Assembly: GCF_003858635.1 (NCBI RefSeq)
Contig: NZ_RQJO01000010.1
Span: 732,828 to 796,827, forward strand
Origin: Larkinella rosea
GTDB lineage: Bacteria > Bacteroidota > Bacteroidia > Cytophagales > Spirosomataceae
Direction: 5' to 3'
Length of the DNA stretch: 64,000 bases
Shown here: positions 9,146 to 18,624 of the stretch, piece by piece
Layout of the letters: each line of letters begins with the position of its first letter
How positions within the stretch are numbered: position 1 is the first letter of the stretch
Translations under genes and position numbers: made by a program
The notes under the pieces: model-generated
What the model was told of the DNA's origin: nothing
What the model saw: the letters and a program-made list of their open reading frames with translations, nothing else
Databases searched by the model: none

Positions 9146-11362
9146 TCATTTATAAACCAGAAAACCATTCAAGGAAGGATTGCTCTGCAACGAGTGGGCA
9201 TCGATTCGGAGTTTTCCGGCTTTCCACTCCCAAAGTTTGAACGGTTTTTCCTCTTTGTTGAAAACCGCGACCACTTTCGACGGCGCTTTTCCGAATGGCA
9301 TTTCTACAAAACCGCCATCGAATGGCACCAACGCCACTTTTTTTGCATCAAAAATACTCTGATCGTCCTGCGAAATGATGGCCCAGCGGCCCCGAAACTG
9401 AATATTCCGAATCAGCGACCGGTCGAACGGAACCGAACTTTCGCGCAGGGCCAGCGCCGTTAACCGGTTATTTTCCAGCCGCCCCCAGCAGTTGGGTTTC
9501 GGTTCCTGCAAAAAATCGCCTTTCGGACTGTTCAGCCAGAGAGGAGTCCAGCCCACCGACCGCCGGTGCCAGCGCGCCAGTGCCACCCGGCGACTGATTT
9601 TCCGGGCCGGAACCGCCGAACCATCGTTCAGCTTTCGGGGTAAAACCGCCCCTTGCGACCCGATAATGGCCGTATTGAGCAACACTTCGTCGTCGGCATT
9701 CCAGTCGTAACCGCTCGACGCCATGATGGCCATGCCCTGTCGCCCCGCCAGCGAGCTCCAGATGCTCCACTGGCCGTGGCCTTCCGCTTCCCGCCCACCG
9801 GCGTCGCCCAGATCATCGAGCGCGAGCAGGTTCTGAATATCCCGAAAAAGCGGATGGATGGAATAATACTGCACCGTGATGGTCGGATTGATTTCGCGGG
9901 CGGCATCCGCAATCAGTTTGATGAGCGTGTACGCCAGTTTCTCCCCCCGAAACGCCGGGTTGCGGGCCGTTGCCAGGTTCGGGCTCGGAACGCCGTAGCC
10001 GAAATCCAGCTTCAACAAATCCGGCTTTAACTCCCTGACAATCTTCCGTGTACGGTTCTGAATCAAGGCGACGGCTTTGGCCGAACTGGGGTCGAGGCAG
10101 TAATTTCCGCTGCCGTGCGGATTCATGTTCCAGGACGTTTTGACGGGTTGGCCATCGGTTCCGCAGAGCAGATCGTCGGCCGTCAGCCCGAATTGCTCCG
10201 GTTTGTCGATCCAGACCACGTTCTGCCAATACCCGGTTTTCAGTCCCTTCGAACGAGCATAGTCCAGATCGGCCCGGTAATTCGGAAACCGCTGTTCAAA
10301 CCACAATCCGCTGCCCTGCGAGCTTTCCCAGGAATCGTCGATGGCGAGCACATCGGCCTTAAAATCAAGAGCTTTGTCGGTAATGGCTTTCAGGTTGAAG
10401 TCCCGGTTTTTGAAGTCGCCCCAGGTGTTCCAGACGTTGAGCTGGTGCGTTTCGGAAACCGGTGTGAAGGGACCAAATGAATTAAAATACGCTTCGTACG
10501 CATCGTAAGCGGTTGCGGACCAGGCGATTCGGAGCGGTTCCGTCCAGACACGCTGCGATCCGGCCGGTTTGTTCCACAGATCCTCCCGATACAAATATTG
10601 CAAACTACCGTTGGACGACTGAATCTGGAAAACCATGGCCGCATCCGGAATCGAACCTGCGCCCAGCACCAGCCAGCCGGGATCGTTGCCCATCGCGCAG
10701 CTGTAAATCGGGCGGGGATAGGCGGCCGCGTAAGGCGTTCCCAGACTCGGCCCGAAACTCCCCAGCGGCAGGGTGGCCTGACCAAAATCCCACATCCGGA
10801 AAAAACTCTGAATCGGGTTTCCTTTGGCACTCGGAATGCAGACCCCGGCGGCTTCCCAATCCGGCCAGAACGGTTGTTCCGGACTCGGTGCCCGGTTTTT
10901 CTCGGCGGTTTTCAGGGGCGAGGTGCCGAAATGCATCGAAATCAGTTTCGGCACATCGCCTTTCCAGTTTACCGTCAGCTTCCTGATCCGAAAAATACCC
11001 TGACTGTAATCAAGTTCGAGAACGCCCGTGCCAACGGTACCAAAAGCAAGTTGAACAGAACCACCGTCTCCGCGCAGACTGGCCGCGTCGGAAACGGTGG
11101 CTTTTACGTACTGATTTTCGCCGGATGCCGTCTGAAGCGAGAAAGCGGGCAATAAACTCCCCTTCCAGAGCATGGCGACCGGTTTTTCTTTCGTCAAAAC
11201 CGCCGAGTCTTTTGCCAGATCCCAGGAAAACCGGTAGCCGCCGGACTGCACCGAAAAGACGGTTTCGGCCCGTAAAACCGTAAAATGCAACAGAAAAAAA
11301 CTCAGGCAAAGGAAGCCGGATCGGTTCGAATACGTTTTAAAAGCAGGGTTCAGGAATGGCAT
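9146..11362 (-). CDS. alpha-galactosidase-like glycoside hydrolase (GH36/melibiase type)
   Basis: This 738-residue protein has a signal peptide (residues 1-32), an N-terminal beta-supersandwich-like region, a TIM barrel starting near residue 310 (NVWNTWGDF, ADVLAIDDSWE) and a C-terminal beta domain. The barrel strand L-L-K-L-D-F-G-Y-G places the likely nucleophile at D453, as in GH36/GH27 clan D enzymes. The sequence diverges from classical melibiases, so raffinose-synthase-like or other alpha-galactoside specificity is possible. It pairs with the GH2 gene downstream; together they could strip galactose from plant side chains. Confidence 0.82.
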   Translation of the reverse strand: MPFLNPAFKTYSNRSGFLCLSFFLLHFTVLRAETVFSVQSGGYRFSWDLAKDSAVLTKEKPVAMLWKGSLLPAFSLQTASGENQYVKATVSDAASLRGDGGSVQLAFGTVGTGVLELDYSQGIFRIRKLTVNWKGDVPKLISMHFGTSPLKTAEKNRAPSPEQPFWPDWEAAGVCIPSAKGNPIQSFFRMWDFGQATLPLGSFGPSLGTPYAAAYPRPIYSCAMGNDPGWLVLGAGSIPDAAMVFQIQSSNGSLQYLYREDLWNKPAGSQRVWTEPLRIAWSATAYDAYEAYFNSFGPFTPVSETHQLNVWNTWGDFKNRDFNLKAITDKALDFKADVLAIDDSWESSQGSGLWFEQRFPNYRADLDYARSKGLKTGYWQNVVWIDKPEQFGLTADDLLCGTDGQPVKTSWNMNPHGSGNYCLDPSSAKAVALIQNRTRKIVRELKPDLLKLDFGYGVPSPNLATARNPAFRGEKLAYTLIKLIADAAREINPTITVQYYSIHPLFRDIQNLLALDDLGDAGGREAEGHGQWSIWSSLAGRQGMAIMASSGYDWNADDEVLLNTAIIGSQGAVLPRKLNDGSAVPARKISRRVALARWHRRSVGWTPLWLNSPKGDFLQEPKPNCWGRLENNRLTALALRESSVPFDRSLIRNIQFRGRWAIISQDDQSIFDAKKVALVPFDGGFVEMPFGKAPSKVVAVFNKEEKPFKLWEWKAGKLRIDAHSLQSNPSLNGFLVYK

Positions 11363-11457
11363 TGGTTTGGCTGCGTGTCAATAGCTAATAGCCCAATCGG
11401 CGGGCCAGATACTGCCCCGATCGACGGTTTTTATCAGTAAGACAGCCCAACCGGCTA

Positions 11458-11497
11458 AACATACCCGGTTCGGTTCGTGAATAAAACCGGGTATGTT
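11458..11497. terminator. strong hairpin downstream of the SRPBCC-NTF2 gene
   Basis: AACATACCCGGTT (11458-11470) and AACCGGGTATGTT (11485-11497) form a perfect 13-bp stem around a 14-nt loop, 25 bp after the stop at 11522 on the minus strand. There is no clear T-run on either side, so it may stabilise a 3' end or aid termination rather than be a classical terminator. Confidence 0.45.
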
Positions 11498-11521
11498 GCA
11501 TCCCTGAAATTGAAATGAGGT

Positions 11522-12328
11522 CTAATAGAAGAATTGCTCGGAGACAATCTGGCCGTTTTTCACTTCGTAGAGCATGATTTCGTTGATCTGGACGCGGCCG
11601 TGTCCCTCCACCGTAATATCGACTTCCCGGCCGACCGCAAAATGATTGCCGCCCACGACGGGCGCGGTGGTGTGCAGCCGATGACCGGCGGCAATGCGTT
11701 TCACCCAATCTTCCCCTTTTTGCCGAACCGATACTTTGCCCTGCGTGCTTTGAAAATACGGCGAATTAGCCGGTTCCAGGCTCTTGACTTCGTTCGCAAA
11801 AAGTTCGTCCTGAATTTCAAACCACTTCTCCTGCTGGGCCAGTTCGTGGAAACGGGCGGCTACTTCGTGAACCGTGTAAGCGGTTTTGCTGGTGTTGGGC
11901 TGCCCTTTCCCGATGGTGATCAGGCTGAACAGGCTGCGATCGATGTATTGTGTCCATCCGTGCACACAGGCGTTGTAGCATTCGTAGTCGGGAACCAGGC
12001 CTTCGTGCGTAAAGCGGAGCTGCGTTTGGTTATCCTGCTTCAGGATTTCAAAAATGACGTTCGTGCCGATCCACTCGGTTTTGTCTTCGGTAAAACTGAA
12101 ATAATTGTCCAGCACCTGCCAAACCACTTTTTTCGCCGGAACGACTTCGATCAGTTTCATTTTGCAGCGGTGAACGTCCTGATACTGGTAAGAAAATTCA
12201 TCGTTGAGGTTTGCGGTATGGCCCACAATTTCTTCGGACCACCAGCCGCGAACGTTCGTGATGGCGTCGAAAACCGCTTTCGGAGACTGGTCGACGGTCA
12301 GGGTGGTTGTAAAACTTTGCTTGTTCAT
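11522..12328 (-). CDS. SRPBCC (AHSA1-like) domain fused to an NTF2/SnoaL-like domain
   Basis: The 268-residue product has two parts. Residues 1-150 form a START-like SRPBCC fold of the Aha1 type (FTTTLTVDQSPKAVFDAI, VRGWWSEEI, a C-terminal LVPDYECYNACVHGW helix). Residues 155-268 look like an NTF2-like DUF4440/SnoaL domain (VAARFHELAQQEKWFEIQDELFA ... INEIMLYEVKNGQIVSEQFFY). Both folds bind small hydrophobic ligands. Its N-terminal half is a paralogue of the next gene upstream. Role unknown; possibly stress-related, given the adjacent GlxA-type regulator. Confidence 0.8.
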   Translation of the reverse strand: MNKQSFTTTLTVDQSPKAVFDAITNVRGWWSEEIVGHTANLNDEFSYQYQDVHRCKMKLIEVVPAKKVVWQVLDNYFSFTEDKTEWIGTNVIFEILKQDNQTQLRFTHEGLVPDYECYNACVHGWTQYIDRSLFSLITIGKGQPNTSKTAYTVHEVAARFHELAQQEKWFEIQDELFANEVKSLEPANSPYFQSTQGKVSVRQKGEDWVKRIAAGHRLHTTAPVVGGNHFAVGREVDITVEGHGRVQINEIMLYEVKNGQIVSEQFFY

Positions 12329-12395
12329 CGTATGCGTTGTTTCGTAGTGTATCCGTTTTAGTTGAGTTAAAAAAATAGGGACGTGGCTGAATCTA

Positions 12396-12505
12396 TGTCG
12401 ATTACGTGCTGTAGGTACGACATGTTTGTAGCAAGGTAGATTTCCAAATTCTATCGCGTGCCGTCAGGTACGCAATCGATGCGGGTGACGTGTTGCGTAC
12501 CTATT
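12396..12505. repeat. degenerate intergenic repeat with GTAGGTACG/TCAGGTACG units
   Basis: Two direct units (CGTGCTGTAGGTACGACA near 12407 and CGTGCCGTCAGGTACGCAA near 12457) are followed by an inverted unit (TTGCGTACCT, 12493-12502). The second and third units form a perfect 10-bp inverted repeat (12466-12475 with 12493-12502). The block lies between two SRPBCC genes and has no coding potential. It resembles short dispersed intergenic repeats of Cytophagales, from memory and not confirmed. Confidence 0.5.
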
Positions 12506-12547
12506 TACATCAACACCAATTGACACGTTACCGAACAGATCCGAAAC

Positions 12548-12997
12548 TCAGGCCTGGCTCACCAGATTCGGCTGCCCGACCCCGGTTGTGATCCAATTCT
12601 GTAAACTTCCCAGGTAAAACCGCCAGCCGCTGGAACAGTCGTTAAAACATTCAATTCCGGGCACCAGGCCCAGGTGCGTGAAGAGAATTTGGGTTTGGGG
12701 CCCGACGGTGGAAATCTCAAAATGGATACGGGTGCCGGTCCACTCGCTTTTGTCCTGCAGGAAATTCAGCTGGCTGTCCGTCACCAGCCAGCCGATTTGC
12801 TGATCCGGGATGACCTCGACCAGTTTCTGGCGGGAATAATGCACATCGCCGAACCGGACCGAAAACTCGTCGTTCAGCTTCTGGGAGTCGCCTTCAAAAT
12901 CTTCGGACCACCAGCCGCGAACATCATTGATGGCCTTGAAAACTTCGCCCGCCGTTTGGTCAACCAACAGGGTTTTGGTGAAATCAGATGTTGTCAT
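12548..12997 (-). CDS. SRPBCC (AHSA1-like) domain protein
   Basis: This single-domain START-like protein of about 149 residues is closely related to the N-terminal half of the gene at 11522 (shared [43 protein letters not shown]). The ATG at 12997 is chosen because the longer reading to 13027 needs a TTG start and adds no conserved sequence. The family binds lipids or other hydrophobic ligands, or acts with Hsp90-like partners; nothing here fixes the ligand. It is divergent from the GlxA-type regulator at 13126, which may control it. Confidence 0.85.
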   Translation of the reverse strand: MTTSDFTKTLLVDQTAGEVFKAINDVRGWWSEDFEGDSQKLNDEFSVRFGDVHYSRQKLVEVIPDQQIGWLVTDSQLNFLQDKSEWTGTRIHFEISTVGPQTQILFTHLGLVPGIECFNDCSSGWRFYLGSLQNWITTGVGQPNLVSQA

Positions 12998-13125
12998 TGT
13001 TGATTTGTTGTCAAATTTGTCCTGCAAATGTATGGTCTTATTTGTACTTCGAGAGGGTGTAAAATGGACTTTGTAACGGGTTGATTTGGACGCAATCGAA
13101 TGACTATCTTTGAGAAAAAAAGCCG

Positions 13126-14115
13126 ATGAAACAGTTGACGATCATTGTTCCGGACGGACAGAGCAACCTGAGCACCATCGCCTGTATTGTTGGGGCCTAC
13201 GAAGTCATTACCCGCGCCAACGACTACTGGAAGGAAACCGGCAGAAAGGAGTTGTTCACCGTCGCGCTGGCCGGCCTTTCCGACAAGGCGGAAGTCTACG
13301 GCGGTTTGTTTACGGTGAAATCCCAGGTTCACATTTCGGCCATCGCCAAAACCGATCTCATTATCATTCCGTCGCTGGATCGGAGCCACCTGAAAGCCAC
13401 ACAGGAAAATCAGTTGTTGATTGACTGGATCAAAAAGCAATACAAGGACGGCGCGGAAGTAGCCAGCATGTGTACCGGGGCTTTTCTGCTGGCGTCATCC
13501 GGTTTACTGGATGGAAAAAAATGCTCGACGCACTGGTCGGCGGCCGATACGTTCCGAAATCAGTACCCCAGGGTGCAGTTGCAGGCCGACCAATTGATTA
13601 CCGACGAAAATGGGATTTACACCAATGGGGGGGCGTATTCGTTCCTGAACCTGGTAATTTACCTCGTCGAGAAATACTACGACCGGCCAACCGCCATTTA
13701 CTGCTCCAAAATATTTCAGATTGAGATGGACCGGAACAGCCAGTCGGCCTTCACCATTTTTACCGGCCAGAAGCTCCACGGTGATGACATGGTGCAGCAG
13801 GCGCAGTCGTACATCGAAAGTAAACTGCACGAAAAAATTTCGGTGGAGGATTTGTCGGCCCGGTTTTCGGTTGGTCGCCGGAACTTCGACCGGCGGTTTA
13901 TCAAAGCCACGGGAAATACCCCCATCGAATATGCGCAGCGGGTCAAAATCGAATCAGCCAAAAAAGCCCTCGAAACCAGTCGCAAAACCGTGAACGAAGT
14001 GATGTATGAAGTGGGCTATTCGGATGTAAAAGCGTTTCGGGAAGTATTCCGGAAAATCACCGGTCTGTCGCCCCTGGAATACCGGGCAAAATACAATAAA
14101 GACGCAGTCGTTTAG
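13126..14115 (+). CDS. GlxA-family AraC-type transcriptional regulator
   Basis: The 329-residue protein has an N-terminal DJ-1/PfpI (glutamine amidotransferase-like) sensor domain (about 1-190) with the nucleophile-elbow cysteine in A-S-M-C-T-G-A-F, then an AraC-type double helix-turn-helix (about 220-325) ending [25 protein letters not shown]. GlxA-type regulators typically answer small metabolites, and most lack enzymatic activity. The divergent SRPBCC genes are its most likely targets. It converges on the sulfur-transport gene at 14130, with only 14 bp between the stops. Confidence 0.92.
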   Translation: MKQLTIIVPDGQSNLSTIACIVGAYEVITRANDYWKETGRKELFTVALAGLSDKAEVYGGLFTVKSQVHISAIAKTDLIIIPSLDRSHLKATQENQLLIDWIKKQYKDGAEVASMCTGAFLLASSGLLDGKKCSTHWSAADTFRNQYPRVQLQADQLITDENGIYTNGGAYSFLNLVIYLVEKYYDRPTAIYCSKIFQIEMDRNSQSAFTIFTGQKLHGDDMVQQAQSYIESKLHEKISVEDLSARFSVGRRNFDRRFIKATGNTPIEYAQRVKIESAKKALETSRKTVNEVMYEVGYSDVKAFREVFRKITGLSPLEYRAKYNKDAVV

Positions 14116-14129
14116 AGTCTGCAAACTTC

Positions 14130-14603
14130 TCAGGGCAGTTTATCCCGGAAAAAACCGTACACCCAGGTTCCGGCAATGGCGCTCAGGAGCGTCACGATTA
14201 CCACCCCATAACCCGTTCCGATCTGGGCAAATAACGGGCCGGGACAGGCGCCGGTCAACGCCCAGCCCAGGCCGAACAGTAGGCCTCCGTAGATCTGGCC
14301 GGGCCGGAAGCTTTTCGGATGAAATACCACGTCTTCGCCCGCCAGGGTTTTGAGCCGGAATCGTTTGATGAGCCAAACGGATAGCATGGCCACGGCGATG
14401 GCCGAACCGATGACGCCGTACATGTGAAAACTTTGCAGCCGGAACATCTCCTGAATCCGGAACCACGAAATGATTTCGGCCTTGACAAAGACGATCCCAA
14501 ACAGAATTCCAAGGATACCGTATTTCAGATTTCCGACAACATGCTCCTCTTGTTTCAAGTCATTGGGTGCATCGCACATCAACGTTTCTTCCACTTTTTC
14601 CAT
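14130..14603 (-). CDS. YeeE/YedE-family (DUF6691) transporter subunit, copy A
   Basis: A 157-residue membrane protein with four likely transmembrane helices, including the family signatures GLLFGLGWALTGACPGP and LSAIAGTWVYGFFRD. The conserved cysteine (GACPGP) is thought to relay thiosulfate or sulfane sulfur in YeeE proteins. It is nearly identical over its membrane part to 18625-19107. It is the last gene of the minus-strand sulfur cluster and pairs with the larger subunit just upstream (15-bp gap), like the two halves of a split YeeE channel. Confidence 0.9.
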   Translation of the reverse strand: MEKVEETLMCDAPNDLKQEEHVVGNLKYGILGILFGIVFVKAEIISWFRIQEMFRLQSFHMYGVIGSAIAVAMLSVWLIKRFRLKTLAGEDVVFHPKSFRPGQIYGGLLFGLGWALTGACPGPLFAQIGTGYGVVIVTLLSAIAGTWVYGFFRDKLP

Positions 14604-14618
14604 CAGTTTCTTCCGGAT

Positions 14619-15191
14619 TTACAACAATTTCATAAGGTGAGGCAAAAACAGGTGCGTCATGGCAAAACCGCCCGCCATGAAACAGCAGGTGGCCACCACC
14701 GACGGCCCTTGCAGGTTGGCTATCCCCATAATAGCATGGCCCGATGTGCAGCCTCCGGCCATGCGGCTGCCGAAACCCACCAGAAAACCACCCAGCACGA
14801 AAAACGCCAGTCCTTTCAGCGTGAAAAGGTGGTCGACATTGAAAATATCGGCCGGCATCATTCCGGTAAAATGACGAACACCCAGCGCTTTCAGATCGGC
14901 AACGGTTTGGGGAGAAATCTGAACCTCAGCCGGATTGTGGAGAAATTGAACGGCCAGAAAACCGCCGATCAAAATACCGGTCACAAAAACCAGGTTCCAG
15001 ACCTCCCGCTTCCAGTCGTAGGTAAAAAAGGGGATATTGGCGGGCAAACAGGCCGCACAGAGGTGCCGGAGCGACGACGAGATGCCGAATGATTTATTGC
15101 CACTCAGCAACAATGCAGGTACCGTGAGCCCAATCAGCGGCCCGGCCACATACCACGGCCAGGGCTGACGGATCAACCCGAATAAATCCAT
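14619..15191 (-). CDS. YeeE/YedE-family sulfur transporter, copy A
   Basis: A 190-residue integral membrane protein of the YeeE/YedE sulfur-transport family. The conserved [11 protein letters not shown] motif carries the sulfur-relaying cysteine, and a second cysteine pair ([15 protein letters not shown]) follows. The ATG at 15191 is used; the codon just before it is TTG. It forms a two-gene transport unit with 14130-14603 and has a close paralogue at 19123-19695. Likely substrate: thiosulfate or a related sulfane-sulfur compound, judged from the family and the adjacent persulfide dioxygenase. Confidence 0.92.
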   Translation of the reverse strand: MDLFGLIRQPWPWYVAGPLIGLTVPALLLSGNKSFGISSSLRHLCAACLPANIPFFTYDWKREVWNLVFVTGILIGGFLAVQFLHNPAEVQISPQTVADLKALGVRHFTGMMPADIFNVDHLFTLKGLAFFVLGGFLVGFGSRMAGGCTSGHAIMGIANLQGPSVVATCCFMAGGFAMTHLFLPHLMKLL

Positions 15192-15233
15192 CAATTTGTA
15201 AGTTTTTAGTTACCGGATCTGTGAAAAACCAGT

Positions 15234-16652
15234 CTATTCCTTGTTCAAAGCAGTCGGACAAACGTAATCCGTGATCTCAAAAAGCCCGGATTTTCTGATG
15301 GCGTCAAAACCGCCCGTTACATCCACCAGATTCTCGTATCCCCTGGCTCGCAGAATGGAAACCGCAATCATGGAGCGGTAGCCCCCGGCGCAGTGGATAA
15401 ACAGGGTTTTATTTTTGGGCAATTCCGCCATGTGCTCATTGAGGTATTCCAGCGGTATGTTCCGCACACCGGCGATGTGTTCGGCCGCAAATTCACCGGG
15501 TTTCCGAACGTCGATGATCTCCCCTTCATTTTCTGCCATCCGGCTGGCCAGCGACTCGGGCGATACCGACAAAATGGTGTCGATTTCCTTACCACTGACT
15601 TGCCACGGGCCAAAACCGCCCGCCAGAAAACCCAGCACCTGGTCGTAGCCCACCCGCGCCAGGCGCGTCAGAGCTTCCTGCTCCTGCCCCGGTTCACAGA
15701 CCAGCAGCAATTGGTGCTTTACATCCGGAATCAACGTACCAACCCAGGGAGCAAACTGCCCGCCCAGTCCGATGTTGATCGAGTTCGGAATAAAGCCCTG
15801 CCGGAAAATTTGCGCCGGACGGGTATCGAGAATCAAAGCCCCGGTTTCGTTGGCAGCCGCTTCAAAGGCCCCCGGGCTCAGGGCGTGCGCACCCCGTTCC
15901 AGCACCGTATCGATGCTTTCGTACCCCTGTTTGTTGAGCGCAACATTCTGCGGAAAATACTGCGGGGGAGCCAGCAGGCCATCGGTTACTTCCCGAATGA
16001 ACTCTTCTTTCGACATTGAAGCCCGTAGCGCGTAATTAAACCGCTTTTGGTTGCCCAGCGTATCGGAGGTTTCTGAACTCATGTTTTTGCCACAGGCCGA
16101 ACCCGCTCCGTGACCCGGGTAGACGAGAACGTCGTCCGGCAGGGTCATGATTTTAGTACGCAGCGACTCGTAGAGATAACCCGCCAGGTCGTTCATCGTC
16201 AGGTCCGCTTTCTGAGCCAGATCAGGCCGTCCGACGTCACCGATGAACAAGGTATCGCCACTGAAAAGCGCGGTTTCTTTTCCGGTTTCATCGATCAACA
16301 GGTAGCAGCTCGATTCCATCGTGTGGCCGGGTGTGTGCAGTACCCGGATTTTTACCGAACCCAGCGGCAGTTCTTCGCCGTCCGTGGCAATGTGGGCTTT
16401 GAAATTGGGCTGCGCCAGTGGCCCGTAAACAATGTCAGCTCCGGTTTGCCGGGCCAGATCGAGATGGCCGGACACAAAATCGGCGTGAAAGTGCGTTTCC
16501 AGCACATATTTGATGGTGGCACCCGCTTGGGCCGCTTTTTCCACATACGGTTTTATTTCCCGTAGCGGGTCGATAATGGCGACTTCGCCTTCGCTCTCAA
16601 TGTAATAAGCGCCCTGGGCCAGACAGCCCGTATAAATCTGTTCAATTTTCAT
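15234..16652 (-). CDS. persulfide dioxygenase-rhodanese fusion (MBL-fold, ETHE1-like)
   Basis: The 472-residue protein combines an N-terminal metallo-beta-lactamase domain (about 1-250; metal motif T-H-F-H-A-D-F-V-S-G-H, then HTPGHTMES and GDTLFIGDVGRPD) with two rhodanese domains. The first (about 265-350) has no canonical active-site loop; the second carries the active cysteine in F-I-H-C-A-G-G-Y-R-S. Such fusions oxidise glutathione- or protein-bound persulfide to sulfite and move sulfane sulfur to acceptors. The ATG at 16652 (MKIEQIYTG) matches the family start; the 8-residue extension needs a TTG. Central enzyme of the sulfur cluster. Confidence 0.93.
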   Translation of the reverse strand: MKIEQIYTGCLAQGAYYIESEGEVAIIDPLREIKPYVEKAAQAGATIKYVLETHFHADFVSGHLDLARQTGADIVYGPLAQPNFKAHIATDGEELPLGSVKIRVLHTPGHTMESSCYLLIDETGKETALFSGDTLFIGDVGRPDLAQKADLTMNDLAGYLYESLRTKIMTLPDDVLVYPGHGAGSACGKNMSSETSDTLGNQKRFNYALRASMSKEEFIREVTDGLLAPPQYFPQNVALNKQGYESIDTVLERGAHALSPGAFEAAANETGALILDTRPAQIFRQGFIPNSINIGLGGQFAPWVGTLIPDVKHQLLLVCEPGQEQEALTRLARVGYDQVLGFLAGGFGPWQVSGKEIDTILSVSPESLASRMAENEGEIIDVRKPGEFAAEHIAGVRNIPLEYLNEHMAELPKNKTLFIHCAGGYRSMIAVSILRARGYENLVDVTGGFDAIRKSGLFEITDYVCPTALNKE

Positions 16653-16763
16653 GGTAATCGATTCGGTTATGATCAAACGAAAATCAGGTCAATGGGTAAA
16701 TCGGATTCAAAGGTAAAATGGCTGCTTTGGGCGTTCCGTGACTTTTGTTACACGCCGGACTGA

Positions 16764-17561
16764 TTAAAGAAAAGTTTCTTTGACGATGATATAGACCCCC
16801 ATTGCGAGCACAAACCAGCCGAAGGCTTTTTTCAATTTCGAACCGGCCACAAACCGGGTCAGGTAGCTGCCCAATAAAATTCCGAAGATTGCCAGGGCCG
16901 TAAATTCCATCAAAAACCGCCAGTCGATCGTGGTACGGGACAGTCCGCTTAGAAATCCGATCAGCGAATTGGTGGCAATGATCAGCAGCGAAGTTCCCAC
17001 CGCCGTTTTGATGGGTAAACGGGCCAGCAAGACCAGCGAAGGAATGATCAGAAAACCGCCCCCGGCTCCCACAACGCCCGTCAGGATGCCGACCAGTCCG
17101 CCTTCAGCCGCCAGCAACGAGGGGCTGATCCGGCTCGCGCCAGCCTCCATTCCAGTTTTTGGGGGACGGATCATGGAGCCGGATGCCGCCAGCATCACCA
17201 GGGCAAACACGACCATGATGGCGACGTTTTTACTGACATAAAAAACCGGGGTTGAAAAAACCGGGTCCGGAATGGCCGGTACCACGTACGTGCGGGTGAG
17301 GTAAATGGCCGCCAGCGAAGGCAGCGAAAAGGCCAGTGCAGCCCGGTAATTGACCAATCGTTGCTGCATATACCGGACCGCACCGACCAGCGAGGTGGTT
17401 CCGACCACAAACAACGAATAGGTGGTTGAGACTGTCGGGTTGATGCCGAGCAGGTACACCAGCACCGGCAACGTCAGGATACTGCCCCCTCCGCCAATCA
17501 GGCCCAGCGTCATCCCGATCAGGATCGACGCCCCAAAGCCCAGGATTTCGTGCGAATTCAT
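16764..17561 (-). CDS. TauE/SafE-family sulfite exporter
   Basis: A 265-residue membrane protein with about eight transmembrane helices and two duplicated family motifs (LIGGGGSILTLPVLVYLLG and VVGAGGGFLIIPSLVLLAR). TauE/SafE proteins export sulfite or other organosulfonate-derived anions. Placed next to the persulfide dioxygenase, which releases sulfite, its role is most likely sulfite removal. The gene starts at the ATG at 17561, 72 bp after the stop of the Crp-type regulator, and continues the same transcription direction. Confidence 0.9.
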   Translation of the reverse strand: MNSHEILGFGASILIGMTLGLIGGGGSILTLPVLVYLLGINPTVSTTYSLFVVGTTSLVGAVRYMQQRLVNYRAALAFSLPSLAAIYLTRTYVVPAIPDPVFSTPVFYVSKNVAIMVVFALVMLAASGSMIRPPKTGMEAGASRISPSLLAAEGGLVGILTGVVGAGGGFLIIPSLVLLARLPIKTAVGTSLLIIATNSLIGFLSGLSRTTIDWRFLMEFTALAIFGILLGSYLTRFVAGSKLKKAFGWFVLAMGVYIIVKETFL

Positions 17562-17633
17562 GCCGTTTTTTCAACAAAGCACGCCATGAAGTCCGCCTTT
17601 TTCCGTGATATATGTCACACAGACGCGAGCGAT

Positions 17634-18269
17634 CTACAAAATTTCAATTTTGTTTCGGGACAATCTGAGATAGCCCACCCGTTCCAACTGCTTCAGCAGG
17701 CGGGAAATCACCTCCCGTGATGTTGCCATTTCGCGGGCAATTTCTTCGTGGGTGACCTGCAAAACCGTACACTGGCAGCTCTGGGTTTTCTTTTTTAGGT
17801 ACGTCAGTAACCGCTCGTCCAGTTTCTGAAAGGCAATGCTGTCGATGGTAGCAATCATGTCGTCGAACCGGCGCTGGTAGGTACGAAATACAAACTGTTT
17901 CCAGGTCGGAAAGCGGCAAATCCACTCATCGACTTTTTCGAGCGGGATGAAAATCAGACGGGTTTTTTCTTCGGCAACCGCCGTAATTTCACTGGGCTTA
18001 TTGGCGGGGCCGCCCGTCATGGACATGGCGCAGGAATCCAACCCGCTCAGGTAGTAGAGCAACGCTTCATTGCCGCCCGCATCGGCCCGCATAATTTTGA
18101 CGGAACCACTCAGAATGATCGGCACCGAGCGGATGTAACTACCGGGTCGGATCAGGTAATCTCCTTCTTCAACTTCCTGATAGATCCCGACCCGGTTTAT
18201 TTCTTCGATTAAGGCGGGTTCAAAATCGCCCCGAAACGCGCGGTTTACCAGCTGACTGTCGTTTATCAT
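17634..18269 (-). CDS. Crp/Fnr-family transcriptional regulator
   Basis: The 211-residue protein has an N-terminal cyclic-nucleotide-binding-like beta barrel (about 20-130) and a C-terminal winged helix (about 145-211) with the recognition helix in TSREVISRLLKQLE. The sensor loop contains a cysteine (LDSCAMSM) at a place where relatives beside YeeE/persulfide genes also tend to have cysteines, so it might sense sulfide or persulfide by thiol chemistry. That is inference. It lies within the sulfur cluster and is its probable regulator. Confidence 0.9.
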   Translation of the reverse strand: MINDSQLVNRAFRGDFEPALIEEINRVGIYQEVEEGDYLIRPGSYIRSVPIILSGSVKIMRADAGGNEALLYYLSGLDSCAMSMTGGPANKPSEITAVAEEKTRLIFIPLEKVDEWICRFPTWKQFVFRTYQRRFDDMIATIDSIAFQKLDERLLTYLKKKTQSCQCTVLQVTHEEIAREMATSREVISRLLKQLERVGYLRLSRNKIEIL

Positions 18270-18302
18270 TCCCTATCTATCCTGTACCTCACCGAGTTCT
18301 TC

Positions 18303-18515
18303 CTAACACACTTTTTTTCGGCGATTCGTGGCAATTCTGAAAACCGCATACATCGGACAAAAATTCATCAGGCTGGTAACAACGAGCAATCCCGCTCCAA
18401 TCAGTGCTACCACCGCCCAAATTCCATTGATCACATCAGCAATAAACAGGGCGATCAAAACGCTCGCAATCAGCAAACGAACCACCTTATCACGAAAACC
18501 TACGTTCTTTTCCAT
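18303..18515 (-). CDS. YgaP-like transmembrane protein (DUF2892)
   Basis: A 70-residue protein with two transmembrane helices (VRLLIASVLIALFIADVI and WAVVALIGAGLLVVTSL) and the conserved C-P-M-Y end of DUF2892 (NFCPMYAVF). In other bacteria this domain is fused to rhodanese (YgaP) or lies next to sulfur-trafficking genes. It fits between the YeeE pair B and the regulator of the cluster. Its biochemical role is not established. Confidence 0.88.
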   Translation of the reverse strand: MEKNVGFRDKVVRLLIASVLIALFIADVINGIWAVVALIGAGLLVVTSLMNFCPMYAVFRIATNRRKKVC

Positions 18516-18624
18516 TTCCGGTTTTTATGACGAAGTAACGGAGATCCGGGCCTGATGTCTGTGATAAATATCACAAACCGATCTGACTTTCGGGAATTGT
18601 AGCCACCGGCCTCAGTGGGTTCGG

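Noticed and set aside
11534..12361. 275-codon open frame antisense to the SRPBCC-NTF2 gene
   Set aside because: The minus-strand product has two recognisable domains; the plus-strand frame has none.
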